Assembly (NCBI GenBank): GCA_913058185.1
Contig: CAJXQX010000045.1
Location: 1-33,356 of the forward strand
DNA length: 33,356 nt
Reading direction: 5' to 3'
DNA from: an uncultured Verrucomicrobiota bacterium
GTDB lineage: Bacteria; Verrucomicrobiota; Verrucomicrobiia; Opitutales; Opitutaceae
This document shows, piece after piece, positions 7,428 through 16,197 of the stretch. Within the stretch, counting starts at the first letter, position 1. Each line of letters opens with the position of its first letter. Position numbers and translations under genes: made by a program. Below the pieces are notes generated by a model that searched no databases, was not told the origin of the DNA, and saw nothing but the letters and a program-made list of their open reading frames with translations.

Positions 7428-8270
7428 TCACGCGTGCGTTTCGAAGCCTGCGATGAGTTCGGCGGGTTTGTGGCCTTGTTCGCGCAATTCTCGTAAACTG
7501 ACCGCGCCGTGTCGCTTCGCCAATCGTTGCCCGTCGGCATCCGTCATCAGGGGGGCGTGGTAATAAGCGGGCCGGGAATGGTTCAGAGCGCGAAGCAGCA
7601 GAATCTGCCGGAAGGTGGATTTGATGAGATCTTCGCCGCGCACCACCTCGGTGATGCCCATTAATCCGTCGTCGACCGCACAGGCCAGTTGGTAGCTGGG
7701 TAGTCCGTCCCGGCGCCAAACAAGAAAATCACCGAAGTCCCGACCGGCGACCGCCCACTGCGGACCTTGGGCCTGATCGGGAAAACTGACGGTCGTTCCA
7801 TCGGGGACGCGGAACCGCCAATTGCAATCGAGGTGGTCTTCGATGTTTGGGGGAGTCTCCGAGGCCGCGGGTCGCCACTCGGGTGGGAAGATCGGCTCGT
7901 CGCGGACCCCATTCTCGTGAGGCGCCGTGGCGGCGGCGGCGATCAACTCTTTGCGACTGCGACGGCAGGGGTAGATCCGACCGGCGGCGTGAAGTTGAGC
8001 TAGAGCCTCTTGGTAGATGGGTAGGCGGATGTTTTGCCTCAGAATGGGGTGCCACCATTTCAACCCTAGCCAGCTGAGATCTTCGACGAAGGCCTCGGCA
8101 AACTCGGGTTTACATCGTGGCTGATCGAGATCGTCGTTGCGCAGGAGGAGCTGGCCGCCAGCGGCTTGCGCGCGTTGTTGAGCTATCCAGAACGTGCGGG
8201 CGTGTCCGAGGTGGAGGAGTCCGGTGGGTGACGGCGCCAAACGGCCAATATATGTTGGGGGATTATCCAC
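7428..8270 (-). CDS. gluQ: Glutamyl-Q tRNA(Asp) synthetase
   Basis: A 280-residue GluRS paralogue lacking the anticodon-binding domain, as in GluQRS, which attaches glutamate to queuosine-34 of tRNA(Asp). The class I motif HLGH is at 20-23 after RLAPSPTGLL, and LAKRHGA near the C terminus stands in for KMSKS. A WRFRVPDG...FGDFLVWRRDGLPSYQLA region carries typical substrate-site residues. The zinc site seems lost: E. coli GluQRS has a CxC...Y...C pattern, but here only one Cys remains (IYPCRRS, Cys102). The start is GTG at 8270, since an in-frame stop lies just upstream. Confidence 0.88.
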   Translation of the reverse strand: MDNPPTYIGRLAPSPTGLLHLGHARTFWIAQQRAQAAGGQLLLRNDDLDQPRCKPEFAEAFVEDLSWLGLKWWHPILRQNIRLPIYQEALAQLHAAGRIYPCRRSRKELIAAAATAPHENGVRDEPIFPPEWRPAASETPPNIEDHLDCNWRFRVPDGTTVSFPDQAQGPQWAVAGRDFGDFLVWRRDGLPSYQLACAVDDGLMGITEVVRGEDLIKSTFRQILLLRALNHSRPAYYHAPLMTDADGQRLAKRHGAVSLRELREQGHKPAELIAGFETHA

Positions 8271-8355
8271 GGTTTAGTCCATATTCGCACGAAGAACTTG
8301 GCTAACGATCCTGATTCTTAAAGTATCTCCGTGTCGATCCGCGTTACCTATCATT

Positions 8356-8937
8356 ATGACTAAATTGCTCTGTGTTTATTGCTCCTCCAGTCGGGATTTG
8401 GATCCCAAATACTATGAAGCTGGTGAAGCGATGGGGCGAGGGCTGGCCGAGCGCGGTTGGGGATTGGTCTATGGTGGGGGCAACGCCGGCACCATGGGCT
8501 CAGTCGCTCGTGCCACGAAATCGGCGGGAGGCAAGGTCGTTGGAATCATCCCGGAATTTATGGAGGAGCGGGAACTGGCGTTTCATGAAGCAGATGAATT
8601 GGTGACCGTCGACTCCATGCGGGAGCGAAAACGCATCATGGCTGAACGCGCGGATGCGTTCGTCACGCTCCCAGGAGGAATTGGAACCCTCGAAGAAGTG
8701 AGTGAGATTATGGTCGAGCGGGGCTTGGCGATGCACTCGAAGCCGTTAGTGTTGGTGAACCAAGATGGATATTATGACGGTCTGCTGGCTTTTCTTGATC
8801 GTATGATCGCCGAGAATTTTAAGTCGGCTGGTTTTAAGAGCCTGATTGGGGTGGCCAATACGGTGGATGAAGTCTGGCCCCTCCTGGAATCGCCCGCGGA
8901 TTTTCAGGCCGATCAACTTTGGCAACCACGGGCATGA
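8356..8937 (+). CDS. LOG family nucleoside 5'-monophosphate phosphoribohydrolase
   Basis: A 193-residue LOG/YvdD-type Rossmann protein. Motifs are YGGGNAGTMG (39-48), the conserved SMRERK arginine region (87-92) and PGGIGTLEE (106-114), which supply the catalytic Arg and Glu. Such proteins release the base from cytokinin-type or other nucleoside monophosphates (EC 3.2.2.n1); the in vivo substrate in bacteria is usually unclear. Its stop overlaps the start of the Nudix gene by 4 nt (ATGA), so the two are translationally coupled. That pairing suggests a shared nucleotide clean-up or salvage role, which is inference. Confidence 0.9.
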   Translation: MTKLLCVYCSSSRDLDPKYYEAGEAMGRGLAERGWGLVYGGGNAGTMGSVARATKSAGGKVVGIIPEFMEERELAFHEADELVTVDSMRERKRIMAERADAFVTLPGGIGTLEEVSEIMVERGLAMHSKPLVLVNQDGYYDGLLAFLDRMIAENFKSAGFKSLIGVANTVDEVWPLLESPADFQADQLWQPRA

Positions 8938-9500
8938 GCGCGGGAGTGAACAATCGGAGTCAGGTGCTCGAACTCCTGCGGTCACATGCGGGACGGGTGG
9001 TGGATGCGCATGAGTCGGCCATGGTAGTCGCGACCATCGAGTTTGTGGAAAGCCAACCGGAATGTGCGGAGCGGTCGCTAGCGATGGGTCATTTAACCGG
9101 CTCGGCCTGGATCGTGGATGAAGCGAGGAAACGCACGTTACTCACGCACCACCGCAAACTCGATAAGTGGCTTCAATTGGGTGGCCACGCCGATGGAGAC
9201 TTGGACTTGGCGCGAGTCGCTTTCAAGGAGGCCGAAGAGGAGAGCGGATTGAAGTGGTTGAGATTGGTGAGTGGAGATCTTTTTGACGTGGATCGTCACC
9301 TAATCCCGGCTCGCAAAACTGAACCGGAGCATTGGCACTTCGACCTACGCTTCATGGTTGAAGCTGATCCCGACGAATCTCTGGTCATATCTGATGAATC
9401 GAATGATTTGGCCTGGGTAGAGATTTCTCAAATGGCCGACTACAACGACGAGGAATCCATGATGCGGATGGCGCGCAAGACGCTAGGCGATCAGCCCTGA
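8934..9500 (+). CDS. Nudix hydrolase
   Basis: A 188-residue Nudix-fold protein. The Nudix box is read as GGHADGD, LDLARVAF, then KEAEEESGL, which keeps the metal-binding EAEEE and the helix-loop glycine. The first Glu of the classic GX5E pattern is not conserved (Leu/Asp instead), a variation seen in a known Nudix subgroup with GGHxDGD. The substrate is unknown. ATG 8934 overlaps the stop of the LOG gene (ATGA), so this start is preferred over the in-frame upstream one at 8919. The gene is convergent with batD, with two REP-like units between them. Confidence 0.87.
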   Translation: MSAGVNNRSQVLELLRSHAGRVVDAHESAMVVATIEFVESQPECAERSLAMGHLTGSAWIVDEARKRTLLTHHRKLDKWLQLGGHADGDLDLARVAFKEAEEESGLKWLRLVSGDLFDVDRHLIPARKTEPEHWHFDLRFMVEADPDESLVISDESNDLAWVEISQMADYNDEESMMRMARKTLGDQP

Positions 9501-9520
9501 GGCGGGATGGCGAGGAGCAG

Positions 9521-9585
9521 CGCGCTCGGCGAGCACGCCCGACCGGAACTGCCTCAACGGGTAGGGCGGTTTCGCCGAAACCGCC
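9521..9585. repeat. REP-like palindrome pair, family A (diverging units)
   Basis: The minus unit (9521-9544) reads, on its own strand, GGTCGGGCGTGCTCGCCGAG. The plus unit (9560-9585) reads GGTAGGGCGGTTTCGCCGAA and closes with ACCGCC. Both share head and hairpin with the pair at 1567-1659, but here the units point away from each other. They fill the space between the convergent Nudix and batD-batE genes and could also terminate both transcripts. Confidence 0.7.
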
Positions 9586-9599
9586 GGGTGCGTGATCAG

Positions 9600-12113
9600 T
9601 TACGGCGCGCGATCCCAAAGTGGGATCAACGTTTCTTTACGCACCCAGCCGGTTTGACCGTTGGGGAACGAGAGTTGGCGCCAGCCGAGAAAGTTCGTTT
9701 CGATTTTGGCCAGAGATCCGGCGGCGAGCGGAGCGATTTGTTGTTCGCCGTTGAGATCGGTGGGGATCGAACGCAGCTCACTCGCTTGCCAGGTTATCGC
9801 CGCATCGGCGTGGCTTGCGCCTCTCCAAACCTGCAAACCGAACACGGCTGAAGCCATCACCAGCACAGCGACAAGACCGCCGGACCAGGTGAACAGTTTC
9901 CAAGCTGGGACGTGGTATCCGTAGGCGTGGAGCAGGATTAAACTCAAGGAGAGCACCGCTAGTAATAGACCACCCAAGAACAGGAGTTGCCATTCTCCGG
10001 GTGATGCAAATCGGGCGATCCTTTCGGGCCAACCCGGGGTGAGGAATCGACCAAATACGGGTGGGGTGTAACCACTGCGCTCCAGCGTGTAATTGAGATG
10101 CCAACGGGTGGACGGATGACGCGGGTTTTGCGCGAAGGCGACCGCGGCATGCGCACCGGCTTCGTCCCATCGATTTTGTTGGGCGAGCGCTAGCGCGAGA
10201 TTGTGGTGAGCGATCCAATCACTGGGATTGGCAACGATTGCGTCCCGCCATGCTGCTTCAGCGACGGGAAAATTTCCGCTTTGATAGGCAGCATCACCTT
10301 GAGCGGTGACGTCAGGGGCGAATCCTAGCATGAAAGTAGCGACGATCAGGGGGAAAAGGTGACGTGGAGCGAGCACACTGAAGAGAGGGAAACGCGGTGC
10401 CCGTTTTTGGGCCAAGGCGCGATTCGCGCGATTGGCCCAATCGGTCGGCAGGTCCGCTTGTTCGGCGTAGAGGTGACGATCTACTTCAATCCAAAGTTGT
10501 TTCCAATCCGCGTCCGCCATGAACAGATCGGGGGAAGGGGCGGCGTGATTCGATTGCCACAGCATAGCGGAGTCACGTTGCCACATCGCCAGTGCAGCAA
10601 TTCGGTCTGCCCCGGTCGTTTGTTCGATTTTTTTCAGGATAGAGCGCAGTCGGCCACGAGCCAAGCGGGCCGGTTTTCCTGGGTCGAGACGACGGGCCCG
10701 CATCGTGCTTAGTCCGAGCCAGAGTAGTGGGAAGAGGGCGATGATTCCGATCGCGACGGCCCCGACATCACGTCGGTTCAGCGGCGCCATACTGGTGCTT
10801 GTTCCCGGTAGGGTTTCGAGTGGAATGGTGGAGGGTGCGTCCGGGGCCGGGGTGGCATTTATGGAAGGAGCAGATTCGAAATCAGATGACAGAGACGATG
10901 CAGCGCCACTGGCTGTAGGAGAAGTGGGAAGGGGAACGGCGGCGGAGATTTGCAGCACAGTCGCAGGCGAATAAATGGTTTGGTAAATACCAGCGACCGG
11001 ATCGAAGTAGGTCCACTCAACGGGACCGAAGGAATACTCGCCGGACTGGGTGGGAATGAGCACGACGTCTTCGCTGATGGAGCCGTCGAAGAGTTTACCT
11101 TCCGCCATTTCGCGACGGGCATCCGGTTGCACCACCCGGAAGGAGCGTGAGACTTGGCGAGCGGGGAGTCCGGGGATATTCGGCCAGTTACCTTCGCCTT
11201 CGAGTTCGAGCGTCCAAGTCACGGGTTCACCGACGGCGGCGGTTTCGGGAACGACTTTGGAGGTGAGTTGGAAAGAGCCCACCGCACCGTTGAAGGTGGC
11301 GGGCGCGGGGGAGGGCAGTGGCTTCACCTCAATGCGGGGAGAATCACTGGTGATGCTGTATTGTTCGGCGCGCAGACTCAGCATGAAGCCAGAGTTGGGG
11401 ATGCTGATATTCACCAGCTGTTGCGCCGAGGGGATTACATATGAGCCGGCGGTATTGATGTAACCGCGAGTTGCATACATCAAAACATTGCGCGCATCGC
11501 CACCGGTTCCACGGGTCAAGCGAGAGGGCTCCAGCCACTCTTCGACGACCAGTGGGCTTGAGTTCCATTCCGGTTCGCCGCCAATGCTGGCGCGGAAGCG
11601 AGCAGAGACATCGAGGGTGTAACTCACCGGGATCACTTCGCCCGTCCAGACGACACCATCGTCCAACACCATGGCGGATTGGGCGACGTCGGAAATGGGG
11701 ATGTTGGTATCGCCGACCGTTGCTTCACGAACGGAGAAACGCCCGCCGGTGACGTTCATTACTCCCTGGTCGGTCTGGATCGTGAAATTGGGGATATCGA
11801 TTGGACCGTCGGTGGTGGGAAGAGCCGGGTAGGCGAAGTAAGTCAGGGTCTGCGAGGTGGCGCGTCCGTTGACGAAGGTGTTGGACGATTGCGAGCCCGG
11901 CTGAGGGGCACCGAGGGATAAGTTCGGGATAGCTGGCAACACCACGTCGCCCTCGGGCGTGCAGTTTTCGAAGATTAACACCAAGTTGGAGTTCTGGCCT
12001 TTGGCGAAGTAACCTTCGGCAAGTTGCCAACGCACATTTTGAGCGGTCGCGGTGGTGGCGACCAATGCGAATAACAGGAGAAAGGAACGGAAATTGAGTG
12101 TCGGCATGGTCAC
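9600..12113 (-). CDS. batD: BatD-BatE fusion: oxygen-tolerance protein with TPR and SH3-like C terminus
   Basis: An 837-residue membrane protein. Residues 1-24 form a signal peptide (FLLLFALVATTATA), then a large BatD-type beta-rich periplasmic region to about 395, a Pro/Ser/Thr-rich linker, a membrane helix (~451-469), a cytoplasmic segment, a second hydrophobic segment (~586-604), a TPR-like unit (~604-675, SGNFPVAEAAWRDAIVANPS), two helices (~709-732 and 741-763) and an SH3-like tail (~770-832). The second half matches BatE-type architecture, so the protein appears to fuse BatD and BatE. Bat proteins form a membrane complex with VWA partners; aerotolerance and envelope-stress roles are reported but the mechanism is unclear. 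The GTG start overlaps the batB stop by 4 nt; ATG 12107 is an alternative. Confidence 0.85.
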   Translation of the reverse strand: MTMPTLNFRSFLLLFALVATTATAQNVRWQLAEGYFAKGQNSNLVLIFENCTPEGDVVLPAIPNLSLGAPQPGSQSSNTFVNGRATSQTLTYFAYPALPTTDGPIDIPNFTIQTDQGVMNVTGGRFSVREATVGDTNIPISDVAQSAMVLDDGVVWTGEVIPVSYTLDVSARFRASIGGEPEWNSSPLVVEEWLEPSRLTRGTGGDARNVLMYATRGYINTAGSYVIPSAQQLVNISIPNSGFMLSLRAEQYSITSDSPRIEVKPLPSPAPATFNGAVGSFQLTSKVVPETAAVGEPVTWTLELEGEGNWPNIPGLPARQVSRSFRVVQPDARREMAEGKLFDGSISEDVVLIPTQSGEYSFGPVEWTYFDPVAGIYQTIYSPATVLQISAAVPLPTSPTASGAASSLSSDFESAPSINATPAPDAPSTIPLETLPGTSTSMAPLNRRDVGAVAIGIIALFPLLWLGLSTMRARRLDPGKPARLARGRLRSILKKIEQTTGADRIAALAMWQRDSAMLWQSNHAAPSPDLFMADADWKQLWIEVDRHLYAEQADLPTDWANRANRALAQKRAPRFPLFSVLAPRHLFPLIVATFMLGFAPDVTAQGDAAYQSGNFPVAEAAWRDAIVANPSDWIAHHNLALALAQQNRWDEAGAHAAVAFAQNPRHPSTRWHLNYTLERSGYTPPVFGRFLTPGWPERIARFASPGEWQLLFLGGLLLAVLSLSLILLHAYGYHVPAWKLFTWSGGLVAVLVMASAVFGLQVWRGASHADAAITWQASELRSIPTDLNGEQQIAPLAAGSLAKIETNFLGWRQLSFPNGQTGWVRKETLIPLWDRAP

Positions 12114-14035
12114 CAGTCGCGCCCGGTCTTGGGCGGTTGATCGTTGGGATCTTGCATGAGTTGAAAGAGTTCAGCGGGGGAATCTTGATCCTTGAGCTGA
12201 TCGAGTTTTTGGAGCGGCACGACCATCTCGGGATTGTCCATGGCTTCTTGATCCTGAACCTGCTGGCCGCCGACGGATTGATTACCGGGCTGCGGTTGCG
12301 ATGGTTCGGGTGGAGGTTGTTCACCTTCGCCTTCTTCGGGCTCGGGTTCCTCAAATTCGTCAAAGGCATTTTGGGCGTTTTCGCGCTCCTGCTCGGAGGG
12401 TTCGGATTGGTCCTGCTGATTTTCGCCGTCTTCACCTTCTTCATCAGACGGGTCACCCTCGGATCCTTCGGATTCCTCCTGATCGCCTGATTCGCCGTCT
12501 TCACCTTCCTCGCCCTGCTCACCGTCCTGTTCCTCGTCACCGTCTTCACCTTCGTCTCCCTCGTCTGAATCCTCGGATTCTTCCTCTTCTTGTTCTTCGT
12601 CCTGATCTTCTTGCTCCTGCTCTTGATCTTGCTGCTCTTGAGATTCCTCCAAAAGTTTCTCCAATTCCTCCCGTAAGGTAGGCCAGTCGGCGGCTTCGGG
12701 ATCGATTAATTCACCCAGGTCAACGGCTTCGAGGGCGTCTTTAATAACGGGAATGGAGGGTGGTTGCCCGGATTGCAGGACCTGATTACCCCACGTGATT
12801 GTTTGCTCTGCCACTTCGGCAAATTCCGCTGCGATGATTTCTTCCTGGATCGAAAGTCGGGCAATGACGGAGTTCAACGGCGCCTCGAGTTGGGCGAGCA
12901 TTTCTTCGGGGGAAGGAGGAGGCACTTCTTCCACGGCCGAGGCCGAGTCGGGCGTGCTTAAACTTAATATCATCGCACCGACGATGGCAGCGGCTACGGT
13001 CGATTTACGGGTCGCGATCGTGACGGCGCGTTGGCGCGGTCGCACCGGGAACTCCCGCCACAGACTCCAAATCAAGATTAGCAGGGCGGGTCCCAGGGCC
13101 CATTGGAAGCGCTCGAGCTTGCGGGCGCGGCGCGTCTCACTGAATTCGCCGGCGCGGCCGGTCTCGACGGTTTGTTGCAACACTTCGGCCAGATCGACCC
13201 AAGCACTGGCGTCGCGGTAAACTCCCGAAGTTTGACGGGCGATCTCTTCAAGCGTCACGGGATTGAGCCGCGACAATACCACTGCTCCGCGTTCGTCTTT
13301 GATGAAGCCGCCTTGATCGTCTGGTAGCATTGCGCCCTCAGCGGTCCCGATCCCCAAACTGATCACGCGAATGCTGCGATCCTTCAATTCACTGAGTCGT
13401 TCCTTCCAGGAATCCGTTTGAGATTCACCGTCGCTGAGGATGATGAGGAATCGGTCGGCGCTGGAATCGTTACTGAACGAATCGAGCGCAGTATCGATGA
13501 TCGCCGCGTATTCGGTGCCGCCTTCGGGGAGGAAATCCGGATTCAGGGCGGGTAAGAATTCTCGGAGTATTTCGTAATCTGCACTGAGCGGGCTTTGCAA
13601 AAATGCGGTGCCCGCAAATACGGCGAGACCGACGCGCTCGCCTTCCAAACGTTCAAGCAAACCGGTGATGAGTAGTTTCGCTCGTTCCAAGCGGGAGGGG
13701 GCGACATCAGGAGCCAGCATCGACCGGGACAGATCGACTCCGATCAGAATTTCACGGGCTTGTTCGAAGACCGGCTCCTCGATTTCTCCCCATTGCGGTC
13801 GGGCGAAGGTGCAGCCGACCAGAGCAATTCCCAACCAGAGCCGCCAACGCACGCGGGGCATGGCGGCGGTCGCACTTTTGCTCCCTAGGATCGAAAGGCC
13901 GTTGGGCGAAGCCTCTGCCTGCATGATTTTGGGGTGGAGGGCAGACGATGCGCGCACCCGACGGGTCAACTCCGCGATCAAAAATCCCGCGGGCAGTAGC
14001 ATAAGCCAGAATGCGTGAGGCCAGTGGAACGTCAT
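12110..14035 (-). CDS. batB: BatB-like VWA protein with acidic C-terminal extension
   Basis: A 641-residue membrane protein. It has N-terminal hydrophobic segments (~8-20 and ~65-76), then a von Willebrand factor A domain with MIDAS DLSRS (101-105) and LIILSDGES (197-205), a helix at ~312-326 and another at ~345-361. After that comes a predicted periplasmic part with a very acidic Glu/Asp/Gln/Gly tract (about 463-575) and a Pro/Gln-rich end. The tail resembles in composition the acidic C terminus of BatC, so this may be a BatB-BatC-like fusion. ATG 14035 overlaps the batA stop (ATGA) and is preferred over the longer upstream frame. The acidic tract is encoded by TTC/CTC/TTG-rich repeats as read on the plus strand (about 12300-12650). 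Confidence 0.85.
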   Translation of the reverse strand: MTFHWPHAFWLMLLPAGFLIAELTRRVRASSALHPKIMQAEASPNGLSILGSKSATAAMPRVRWRLWLGIALVGCTFARPQWGEIEEPVFEQAREILIGVDLSRSMLAPDVAPSRLERAKLLITGLLERLEGERVGLAVFAGTAFLQSPLSADYEILREFLPALNPDFLPEGGTEYAAIIDTALDSFSNDSSADRFLIILSDGESQTDSWKERLSELKDRSIRVISLGIGTAEGAMLPDDQGGFIKDERGAVVLSRLNPVTLEEIARQTSGVYRDASAWVDLAEVLQQTVETGRAGEFSETRRARKLERFQWALGPALLILIWSLWREFPVRPRQRAVTIATRKSTVAAAIVGAMILSLSTPDSASAVEEVPPPSPEEMLAQLEAPLNSVIARLSIQEEIIAAEFAEVAEQTITWGNQVLQSGQPPSIPVIKDALEAVDLGELIDPEAADWPTLREELEKLLEESQEQQDQEQEQEDQDEEQEEEESEDSDEGDEGEDGDEEQDGEQGEEGEDGESGDQEESEGSEGDPSDEEGEDGENQQDQSEPSEQERENAQNAFDEFEEPEPEEGEGEQPPPEPSQPQPGNQSVGGQQVQDQEAMDNPEMVVPLQKLDQLKDQDSPAELFQLMQDPNDQPPKTGRDW

Positions 14036-15072
14036 GTCGCGAGGATTTCGTTGGTGGAGCGTTTGCCCGAGCGCCGACTCGCGGCCAGTCCGGCGGAGAT
14101 CAACACGATAATGACACCCGGCCCGGCAAACCAAACGAACAATTCGTCGGCGAGCAGGTAGGACTTAGCGCGGAATTCGATTTTCTGCGCGTTGTCGATC
14201 GCGGCGAACGCGGATTCGATCGTATCGCTTTCGCCGGCGCGGAAATATTCACCACCCGTGGTATCGGCGATCTTCTGCAAGGTGGGTTCGTCGAGATCTG
14301 ACATCCGGCGCGTGTAGCGGATGACCTCGCCTGTTTCTCGATTGGTTATGGGGAAGGGGACAAATCCATTGCGACCGGCGCCGATCGTGTAAACGGGGAT
14401 GCCGCGTGACTTCGCGATTTCGGCGGCGTCCGTCGGCGCCAAAGCTCCGGCGTTGTTCGCACCGTCGGTGAGCAGGATGACAAATGCACCTTGGCGCTGG
14501 TTGTTGATTTCGCGGTCGGTTTGTTCGAGTCGAGAAAGTGCGACACCCAGACCATCGCCGATGGCGGTGCCATCTTCGATCAATCCCACCTTGAGGCGTT
14601 CCACTTGGCGTTCGAGCCAACTGTGATCAAAAGTCAACGGAGCCAGGGTGTAAGCCCGGCCGGCAAAGACCACGATACCGATACGATCGCCCGGGCGGTC
14701 ATCAATGAATGCTTGGATAACGGGCTGGATTGCTTGGAGGCGATTGATGCGGCTGCCGCGACGTTCGTAGTCCTCGGCCAGCATCGATCCGGATAGATCG
14801 ATCGCCAGGATCAGGTCGTAACCCTCTTCGCGCACCTCGCGGCGATCCTCGACCTTCTGGGGTCGAGCCATGCCGACGATCAGCAAGGCTAACCCTAGCA
14901 TGGCCAAGGCGACCGGTAGGCGAGAAGCGTTCACTGCTGAAGGACGATGCCAAGCCGAGGCAAACGGCACGATACGCACAGGCAACTTACGTCGAGCCCG
15001 CAACCACGCCGCCACCGGTAGAGCCAGTAGGCCCAATAACCAAAGCGGATCCTGTAGCGTGTAGTTGATCAC
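14032..15072 (-). CDS. batA: BatA-like VWA protein
   Basis: A 346-residue aerotolerance-type VWA protein. Two N-terminal helices (~8-26 and ~52-70) precede a VWA domain with an intact MIDAS: DLSGS (92-96), the Thr in DGTAIGDG, and LLTDGANN. A C-terminal helix (~312-332) anchors the other end. MIDAS domains bind ligands through Mg2+, and BatA is thought to assemble with BatB, BatD and a MoxR ATPase at the inner membrane. It starts with GTG at 15072, overlapping the stop of a 37-codon ORF by 4 nt, and overlaps batB by 4 nt. Length and domain order are normal. Confidence 0.9.
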   Translation of the reverse strand: MINYTLQDPLWLLGLLALPVAAWLRARRKLPVRIVPFASAWHRPSAVNASRLPVALAMLGLALLIVGMARPQKVEDRREVREEGYDLILAIDLSGSMLAEDYERRGSRINRLQAIQPVIQAFIDDRPGDRIGIVVFAGRAYTLAPLTFDHSWLERQVERLKVGLIEDGTAIGDGLGVALSRLEQTDREINNQRQGAFVILLTDGANNAGALAPTDAAEIAKSRGIPVYTIGAGRNGFVPFPITNRETGEVIRYTRRMSDLDEPTLQKIADTTGGEYFRAGESDTIESAFAAIDNAQKIEFRAKSYLLADELFVWFAGPGVIIVLISAGLAASRRSGKRSTNEILAT

Positions 15073-15182
15073 GAATGCCGCCCTTCGGTTGGCGAAATCC
15101 CAAACTTCAACTCAAAAAATCCCAGCTGAGCCCGAACCAGAAGGGTGGCGTCGATCGAGAAATTGATTTGGGAATTGGACAT
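15069..15182 (-). CDS. Possible 37-residue ORF between DUF58 and batA
   Basis: MSNSQINFSIDATLLVRAQL leads into FFELKFGISPTEGRHS, 37 residues with no recognised domain. It starts 23 nt after the DUF58 stop, and its TGA overlaps the batA GTG by 4 nt, the same arrangement as the other junctions of this operon. In related operons a larger protein (often DUF4381) sits here, so this may be a remnant or a short coupling ORF. There is no clear ribosome-binding site. It could simply be spacer. Confidence 0.3.
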   Translation of the reverse strand: MSNSQINFSIDATLLVRAQLGFFELKFGISPTEGRHS

Positions 15183-15205
15183 GAGGGTTTGGAATTTCCG
15201 CGACG

Positions 15206-16102
15206 TTAACGCTTCGCCTGTCGGGCGTGGAAAAAGCGGACCAGCGCATCGAGCCGGTTTTGGTCGGTGCCGACGGTGAGACGGCTGAGGGGGTCGGGAA
15301 AGAGGCGGCTGAACGTGTCTTCGCGAGCAGCGCGCCATTGCGCGTGGGCGTGGCGCTCCGCCCGACTGCCATCGAGCGTGATGAGTTGGCCCGTGGTAGG
15401 ATCGTAGGCCGCGAAACGATCGTCGGTGGGGAGTTCGCGTTCCCAGGGATCCTCGATGCGGAACCCCATGGGTTGATAACGACGGGCGAGGACGTTCCAA
15501 CCCTCGGGCCGTTCGCGGGGAGGGTGATCACCGAGCCATATAAGGATCGAGTGTTTGGGGGCGGCCTTGGCGAGTAGTCGCCACGGAAGCGCCACCGGCG
15601 CGGGTTCTTCGATTGAAGGGGCCGCACTGCCAACGAGGTTGGCGGCGGTGTGCATAATCGCACCGCGTCCGCGCATGGGTTCGTGGAAATGGTAGCCCGT
15701 AGGAGTCGCGTGAATACAGCCGACGCGGTCGCGGTTGATCGCGCCCAACATCATCACCAAACCGGCGAGTTCGAGCAGAGCCTCACGTTTGGACTGGCCG
15801 CCTGAACCGAACTGAAGACTGGGCGAATCTTCGAACATGACGAGGAACGTGATTTCGCGTTCTTCGACGAATTTCTTGCGATAAGGTTCGCCGAGGCGCG
15901 CGGTGACATTCCAGTCGATGTCGCGCACGTCATCGCCGAACTCGTAGCGCACAACTTGGTCGAACTCCATGCCGCGTCCGCGGAAGGCCGAGCGATATTC
16001 ACCGCTCAACACCGTCTCGACCGCATGACGCACGCGCCACTCCAACCGTCGCAGTAGAGCGAGGGCCGAGGTCGTGACGAGTTCTGATGCGTCGTTGGGC
16101 AT
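15206..16102 (-). CDS. DUF58 domain-containing protein (MoxR/Bat operon)
   Basis: A 298-residue soluble protein. The DUF58 signature spans RGRGMEFDQVVRYEFGDD then VRDIDWNVTAR (about 41-70). The remaining fold resembles a degenerate VWA domain with FEDSPSLQFG near the strand that would hold a MIDAS. DUF58 proteins are regular partners of MoxR ATPases, probably as substrate adaptors, but no reaction is established. It lies second in the operon, 95 nt behind the MoxR gene, and that gap holds a strong hairpin. It precedes a 37-codon ORF and batA. Confidence 0.9.
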   Translation of the reverse strand: MPNDASELVTTSALALLRRLEWRVRHAVETVLSGEYRSAFRGRGMEFDQVVRYEFGDDVRDIDWNVTARLGEPYRKKFVEEREITFLVMFEDSPSLQFGSGGQSKREALLELAGLVMMLGAINRDRVGCIHATPTGYHFHEPMRGRGAIMHTAANLVGSAAPSIEEPAPVALPWRLLAKAAPKHSILIWLGDHPPRERPEGWNVLARRYQPMGFRIEDPWERELPTDDRFAAYDPTTGQLITLDGSRAERHAHAQWRAAREDTFSRLFPDPLSRLTVGTDQNRLDALVRFFHARQAKR

Positions 16103-16118
16103 AGCTGGTTATTTTCGT

Positions 16119-16186
16119 TCTCTTACTCCTTCTCGTTCTCTCTGGAACTGAACTCGGAGAGAACGAGAACGAGAAAGAGTAAGAGA
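16119..16186. repeat. Long hairpin with hexamer expansion inside the MoxR-DUF58 gap
   Basis: The left arm (16119-16141, TCTCTTACTCC then TTCTCGTTCTCT) pairs with the right arm (16158-16186) over 23 nt with one mismatch, once an extra CGAGAA hexamer in the right arm is looped out. The sequence is purine/pyrimidine skewed, with repeated GAGAAC units. It lies in the only sizeable gap of the operon, so it could act as attenuator, processing site or mRNA stabiliser. It could also be an inert repeat. Confidence 0.6.
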
Positions 16187-16197
16187 TGAGATTCGGT

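Noticed and set aside
12098-12681. Hydrophobic plus-strand frames that look like a membrane protein
   Set aside because: They are the complement of the Glu/Asp/Gln-rich tract of batB (GAG/GAA read as CTC/TTC), so the hydrophobicity is an artefact of strand.
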